This document shows positions 6,195 through 9,481 of a stretch of DNA of 9,481 nt, in pieces. The notes under the pieces were generated by a model. The model did not search any database. It was not told the origin of the DNA and worked only from the letters and a program-made list of their open reading frames with translations. Made by a program: the position numbers and the translations under genes. The stretch lies in the NCBI GenBank assembly GCA_030039815.1, contig JASHUW010000140.1:1-9481 (forward strand). Direction: 5' to 3'. Position 1 is the stretch's first letter. Each line of letters opens with the position of its first letter. The DNA is from Alphaproteobacteria bacterium. Lineage in GTDB: Bacteria; Pseudomonadota; Alphaproteobacteria; ATCC43930; CGMCC-115725.

Positions 6195-6268
6195 GGCGAT
6201 GGAGTTCGCCGTGTAACCGCCCTTAGGGCTGATGACTCCTCCGCGCGTCTTTCGACGGCAGGAGGAGT
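6195..6268 (+). promoter_or_regulatory. Fluoride riboswitch 3 (crcB motif) with expression platform
   Basis: A near-textbook crcB-motif aptamer. P1 is GGCG 6195-6198 with CGCC 6207-6210 around the loop ATGGAGTT. P2 is GCCC 6219-6222 with GGGC 6226-6229. The pseudoknot pairs GGAGTT 6201-6206 with GACTCC 6234-6239, and the conserved AACCGCC linker and GCTGATGACTCCT block are present. The platform is explicit: ACTCCTCC (6235-6242) is an exact complement of GGAGGAGT (6261-6268), which is a strong Shine-Dalgarno. An inner CGTC/GACG stem (6246-6249 with 6254-6257) brings the arms together. Without fluoride the ribosome site would be hidden; with fluoride ACTCC is held in the pseudoknot. It heads the Hyf-like operon. 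Confidence 0.92.
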
Positions 6269-6270
6269 GT

Positions 6271-6354
6271 GTGAAGAGATCGAAAGTACCCCCCGACTGG
6301 ATAACCCGGACTGGCGCCGCTCTTAGCGGCGCGGCCGGTTCCGCGCGCGGGTAA
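6271..6354 (+). CDS. Putative 27-residue leader ORF between riboswitch 3 and the hyfC-like gene
   Basis: GTG 6271 is the start best placed for the GGAGG (6261-6265) that riboswitch 3 sequesters, 5 nt away. The frame runs 27 codons to TAA 6352-6354, and the hyfC-like GTG follows in the same frame only 3 nt after that stop. The peptide is basic at its start (VKRSK) and Ala/Gly/Ser-rich at its end, with no known domain. Because the hyfC-like start has only a poor ribosome site of its own, ribosomes finishing this ORF may reinitiate on it, so the riboswitch would act through coupling. It could also be the scar of a deleted first gene, such as a HyfB-type subunit. Translation is inferred, not shown. 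Confidence 0.4.
   Translation: MKRSKVPPDWITRTGAALSGAAGSARG
6314..6332 (+). other. 8-bp hairpin inside the leader ORF
   Basis: GCGCCGCT (6314-6321) and AGCGGCGC (6325-6332) pair perfectly around a CTT loop, 25 nt before the hyfC-like start. No T-run follows. It may slow ribosomes or stabilise the RNA; it is not a convincing terminator. Confidence 0.4.
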
Positions 6355-6357
6355 CCG

Positions 6358-7299
6358 GTGCGCGATATTCTGCTGCAGATCGCCCAGGTGCTGACGGTGC
6401 TGGTTCTGGCGCCGCTGCTGCAGGGCATCATTCTCCAATTCGAGGAGCGGGTGCAGCGCGGGCAGGGTCCCGGCATTTTCCAACCTTATCGCGACCTCTG
6501 GAAGCTGTTTCACAAGCAGGTCGCGGTGCCGGAGACGGCGAGCTGGCTTTTTTGGGTGACGCCCATCGTCGCATTCACCTGCGTTCTGACCGTGCCGATC
6601 CTGATCCCGGTGCTGACCAACTATCCGCTACCGTTGTCTGACATGGGCGACATCCTGGGCGGCGGACTGATCCTCACGCTCGCGTCCTTCATGATCATCC
6701 TCGCGGGCCTCGACACCTCGAGCGCCTACAGCGGCATCGGCTCCAGTCGCGCGGTCATGGTCGCGATCCTCGCGGAGCCGACGCTGATCCTTGTCTTCGT
6801 CGGCATCACTCTCCTCGCCAAGGCGATGCTGCCCTTCGTCGTCAACCATCTCTTGGTGGCGGATTGGGCGGTTTACATGAGCCCCGCCCACCTCTTCCTG
6901 GTCGCCGCTTTCTTCATTCTGCTGCTCGTCGAGACGGACCGCATGCCGATCCATTCGAGCACGCATATCGAGGTCTACATGATCGAGGAAGGCCGGATCC
7001 TCGAATATTCCGGCCCGCTGCTCGCACTCCTGAAATGGGCCTCGGCGATGAAGCAGTTCATCCTCTACGTGATCTTCTGCAACGTGCTGATCCTTCCCTG
7101 GGCTCTCTCGATCCAGGGCACGGCGGAAGGCGCGCTTGGCGCCGCCATCGGCCTGCTGATCAAATTCACGCTCGTCGCCTGCGCCGTCGTCTTCGTGGAG
7201 ACCGCGCAATCGCGACTTCGCTTCTACCGCTACCAGGAACCGCTTGCGGCGTCGTTTCTGCTTGCGGTTCTGGCGATCGTCGGCACGCAGCTGAGCTAG
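6358..7299 (+). CDS. hyfC: Hydrogenase-4/formate hydrogenlyase membrane subunit, HyfC/HycD (NuoH-like)
   Basis: An integral membrane subunit that in complex I and group 4 hydrogenases anchors the soluble redox arm and carries the coupling channel. It has about eight hydrophobic segments in 313 aa. Family marks are QRGQGPGIFQPYRDLWKLF (33-51), GIGSSRAVM (126-134) before AEPTLIL, the polar loop ETDRMPIHSSTHIE (192-205) and EEGRILEYSG (210-219), the usual acidic funnel next to the redox arm. It resembles HyfC/HycD more than true NuoH. The GTG start at 6358 has an in-frame stop just upstream and only a weak ribosome site, suggesting coupling to the short leader ORF. HyfE- and HyfF-like genes follow, 5 nt away and then overlapping. 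Active-site subunits are not in the window, so hydrogenase activity cannot be claimed. Confidence 0.9.
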   Translation: MRDILLQIAQVLTVLVLAPLLQGIILQFEERVQRGQGPGIFQPYRDLWKLFHKQVAVPETASWLFWVTPIVAFTCVLTVPILIPVLTNYPLPLSDMGDILGGGLILTLASFMIILAGLDTSSAYSGIGSSRAVMVAILAEPTLILVFVGITLLAKAMLPFVVNHLLVADWAVYMSPAHLFLVAAFFILLLVETDRMPIHSSTHIEVYMIEEGRILEYSGPLLALLKWASAMKQFILYVIFCNVLILPWALSIQGTAEGALGAAIGLLIKFTLVACAVVFVETAQSRLRFYRYQEPLAASFLLAVLAIVGTQLS

Positions 7300-7304
7300 G
7301 CGCC

Positions 7305-7985
7305 ATGCTGATCCAGCATCTCGGCCCGCTGGCCTCGTCGCTCTTCAGCCTGCTGGCCATCGTCAGCCTGCTGCTCGCCTTCGTCATGCTCGGCTCGCGC
7401 TGGCTCAAGAATTATCTCTTCGCCTTCGCCGCGGAGAGCTGGGCCATCGCGGCGCTCTCGGCCGCCGTCGGCTTTTACGGCGGTTACCCCGAGCTCTATC
7501 TGATCGCGATCCTGACCCTGCTGTTCCGCGGCCTGCTGCTGCCCTATCTCGTCTGGCGGATCATTCGGCGGCTCTCGGTCGACCGCGAAATCCACGTCAT
7601 CCTGCAGCCGAGCACGAGCCTGGTCGTCGGCGCTTTCTTCGTCATGTTCGCGCTCGCGATCTCCTACCGGGTCGCCGCGGCGTTCCACCTCGAACTCACC
7701 GTCGCCGTGCTCGCGCTCACGGTCCTCTTGTCGATGAAACTGATCGGCTTCCTCATGCTCGCCGTGCGGCACGAGGCGATCAGCCAAATCCTGGGCCTGC
7801 TCGTGCTCGAGAACGGCATTTTCCTCGGCTCGCAAATCCTCGTGCCCGGCATGCCGCTCCTGATCGAGATGGTGATCCTCTTCGACCTCCTGATCATCGT
7901 CGCCTGCTTTGGGGCGCTGGTCGGCTATCTCCTCACACATGTCGGATCGACCAGCAGCCTAGACCTCAGGAGGCTGGTCGGATGA
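7305..7985 (+). CDS. hyfE: Hydrogenase-4 component E-like membrane subunit (HyfE, NuoK-like)
   Basis: A 226-residue membrane protein with about six to seven hydrophobic helices. The C-terminal half carries the NuoK/MrpC-like core, with ISQILGLLVLENGIFLGS (159-176) and its in-membrane Glu170, followed by Glu188 and Asp194 in the next helix. These acidic residues are part of the proton path in related complexes. Length fits HyfE (about 216 aa). An upstream ATG at 6864 is open in the same frame but lies inside the hyfC-like gene; ATG 7305, 5 nt after that gene's stop, gives the homologous N-terminus. The ribosome site is weak, so coupling is likely. It overlaps the next gene as ATGA. Confidence 0.9.
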   Translation: MLIQHLGPLASSLFSLLAIVSLLLAFVMLGSRWLKNYLFAFAAESWAIAALSAAVGFYGGYPELYLIAILTLLFRGLLLPYLVWRIIRRLSVDREIHVILQPSTSLVVGAFFVMFALAISYRVAAAFHLELTVAVLALTVLLSMKLIGFLMLAVRHEAISQILGLLVLENGIFLGSQILVPGMPLLIEMVILFDLLIIVACFGALVGYLLTHVGSTSSLDLRRLVG

Positions 7986-9448
7986 TCGTTGCCGTCTGCC
8001 TCATGGCGCTTTGGATCGCGCCGCTTGCCGCGGTCATTCTGTGCCTGATCGTGCGGCATCCGCGCGTCTGCGAGGCCTTCAATCTCATTGCGGGTGTCGT
8101 CGCGCTGGCGGCCGCGCTGCCGCTGCCCTTTCTGATCGCCGATCACGAGCTCGTGTTCTGGGACGACTATGTCCTGCTGGACCGCACCGGCGCCTGGGTG
8201 ATCCTTTGCACCGCGACCGTGTACTTCCTCGCCTCGATCTACGCGATCGGCTACATGCGCCTCCTGCGCGAGGAAAAGAGACTCTACGTCTTCTACTCGC
8301 TCTTCGCCGGCTTCGGGCTGACCACCCTCATCGGCCCGCTAATGAACAGCATCGGCATCTACTGGATCGCGATCGAGCTCACGACGCTCGTGAGCACCTT
8401 TCTGGTCGCGTTCGAGCATGTCGCGGAAAGCATGGAGGCGGCCTGGAAATACATCATGGTCGTCTCCGCCGGGATCAGCCTCGCGCTCCTCGGCACGATC
8501 CTCTTCTATTGGGGCGGCAGCTTCGTCCTTGGCCCCAGCTACAAGATGACGTGGTCGGTCTTGGCAATGGCCGCGCCGCAAATCAACCCCATCCTCCTGC
8601 TGCTCGCATTCCTGCTGGTGCTCGTCGGTTACGGCACCAAGGTGGGACTTGCGCCGATGCACACCTGGCTGCCCGACGCGCATAGCGAGGCGCCGGCGCC
8701 GGTCTCCGCAATGCTCTCCGGCGCGCTTCTGAACACAGCGATGGTCGGCATCGTCCGCTTTCTGGCCATCACCCGGCGTACCGACATCGGGGAACTCCCG
8801 CAGCTCGTCCTCGTGTTGTTCGGCACGGTATCCCTCTTGATCGGCGCGCTCTTTATCGTCCGCCAGCAGGGTATCAAGCGCCTGATGGCCTATTCCAGCG
8901 TCGAGCATATGGGAGTGGTCGCGCTCGGCTTCGGTTTCGGCGGGCCGCTCGGGATCGCCGGCGCCCTCTACCACATGCTCAATCACTCGCTGAACAAGTC
9001 CTTGATGTTCTTCGGCGCGGGCAATGTCATGCGCGCCTACGGCACCAAGGACATCGATCGCATCCAGGGCGTCGGCCGTTATTTCTCGACGCAAGGAGGC
9101 CTTTGGCTCGCCGGCGCCATCGCCATCACCGGCGCCCCGCCGTTCGGCCTGTTCTTGAGCGAATTCACGATCATGCGCGCCGGCCTGACGCCCACCTTCT
9201 CTTGGGCGGTCTATGTCATGGCGGTGCTGCTGATCGTGATCTTCATCGGCTTCATGAACCATTTCCGGGTCATGTACTACCAATGCGAGACGGCAGCCGC
9301 GCCGGCCGCCGCACGATCAAGCGCCTGGTGCGTAGTCCCGATGTGGCTGGCGCTCGCCCCGCTTTTAGTCCTCGGCCTCTGGTGGCCGGGCGGCATCTGG
9401 CACTACCTCACGGCGGCGGCGCAAACCTTATCCCCGGTGTCGCCATGA
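7982..9448 (+). CDS. hyfF: Hydrogenase-4 component F-like antiporter-type subunit (HyfF; NuoL/M/N-like)
   Basis: A polytopic membrane protein (488 aa, about 14 helices) of the Mrp antiporter/complex I pump family. The key charged residues of a proton-pumping module are visible: Glu132 in IELTT, Lys220 in GYGTKVGLAPMHTWLPDAH, His227 and His234 in that segment, Lys339 in HMLNHSLNKSLMF and Glu394 in FLSEF. YSSVEHMG (304-311) is the form typical of HyfF-like proteins. It is somewhat shorter than HyfF (about 526 aa) but all core motifs are present. The start overlaps the hyfE-like stop (ATGA), with AGGAGG at 7968-7973, 8 nt ahead. The gene ends overlapping the next start, again as ATGA, so the operon is tightly coupled. 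A proton-translocating role is inferred from the family. Confidence 0.93.
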   Translation: MIVAVCLMALWIAPLAAVILCLIVRHPRVCEAFNLIAGVVALAAALPLPFLIADHELVFWDDYVLLDRTGAWVILCTATVYFLASIYAIGYMRLLREEKRLYVFYSLFAGFGLTTLIGPLMNSIGIYWIAIELTTLVSTFLVAFEHVAESMEAAWKYIMVVSAGISLALLGTILFYWGGSFVLGPSYKMTWSVLAMAAPQINPILLLLAFLLVLVGYGTKVGLAPMHTWLPDAHSEAPAPVSAMLSGALLNTAMVGIVRFLAITRRTDIGELPQLVLVLFGTVSLLIGALFIVRQQGIKRLMAYSSVEHMGVVALGFGFGGPLGIAGALYHMLNHSLNKSLMFFGAGNVMRAYGTKDIDRIQGVGRYFSTQGGLWLAGAIAITGAPPFGLFLSEFTIMRAGLTPTFSWAVYVMAVLLIVIFIGFMNHFRVMYYQCETAAAPAAARSSAWCVVPMWLALAPLLVLGLWWPGGIWHYLTAAAQTLSPVSP

Positions 9449-9481
9449 CCGCCGATCCGCAGCTCAAAACCGCGCCCGGGC
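9445..9481 (+). CDS. Start of next operon gene, cut by the window end
   Basis: ATG 9445 overlaps the HyfF-like stop (ATGA), and the frame is open to the window edge, giving MTADPQLKTAPG. This is too short to identify. By the usual Hyf/Hyc order, the large subunit (HyfG/HycE, a NuoCD-like protein) would be expected next. That is an expectation from gene order only. Confidence 0.6.
   Translation, partial: MTADPQLKTAPG

Noticed and set aside
6628..7209. Long minus-strand ORFs antisense to the Hyf-like genes (also 7296-7940 and 8339-9283).
   Set aside because: Their Asp/Glu/His/Arg/Gln-rich translations are what GC-rich membrane-protein genes give on the opposite strand; the plus-strand proteins have clear family motifs.

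Overview
This window looks like GC-rich proteobacterial DNA, most likely from an alphaproteobacterium of the Rhizobiales or acetobacterial sort. The base composition, GTG/TTG starts, tight overlaps and gene content suggest this, but nothing in the window fixes a genus. Its most striking content is three separate sequences that each fold as a fluoride riboswitch (crcB-motif RNA). They stand at the head of three transcription units within about 6.2 kb, so the window reads as a fluoride-responsive gene island.

Left unit (+ strand, about 72-3823): a putative promoter and fluoride riboswitch 1 (111-176) are followed by an unclear stretch with a weak TTG-started ORF (184-504). Then come a small unknown protein (455-769), formate-tetrahydrofolate ligase (fhs, 922-2625), a HIT-family protein (2796-3188) and a histidine phosphatase (3209-3823). 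A strong hairpin and a perfect TATAAT lie between fhs and the HIT gene, so the last two genes may be partly independent.

Middle unit (- strand, 6086 down to 3780): a good promoter and riboswitch 2 drive an MFS transporter (5950-4742). A protein with prenyltransferase/terpenoid-cyclase-like alpha-toroid repeats (4742-3780) overlaps it by one base (TGATG). The middle unit meets the left one head-on, and their coding ends overlap by 44 bp.

Right unit (+ strand, 6142 onward): a promoter and riboswitch 3, placed back to back with riboswitch 2, lead into a 27-codon leader ORF. Membrane subunits of a formate-hydrogenlyase/hydrogenase-4/complex-I-like machine follow: HyfC/NuoH-like (6358), HyfE/NuoK-like (7305) and HyfF antiporter-like (7982). 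The next gene begins at 9445 and is cut by the window edge.

In all three riboswitches the 3' strand of the aptamer pseudoknot can instead pair with a downstream Shine-Dalgarno-like element (8 bp each time). This suggests one shared logic: fluoride binding holds that strand in the aptamer and frees translation. Two units concern formate (fhs and the Hyf-like complex) and the third is an exporter with an unusual partner. The inferred picture is a fluoride stress programme joining transport, formate/one-carbon metabolism and a proton-linked membrane complex. No CrcB/Fluc or ClC-F channel gene is in the window.
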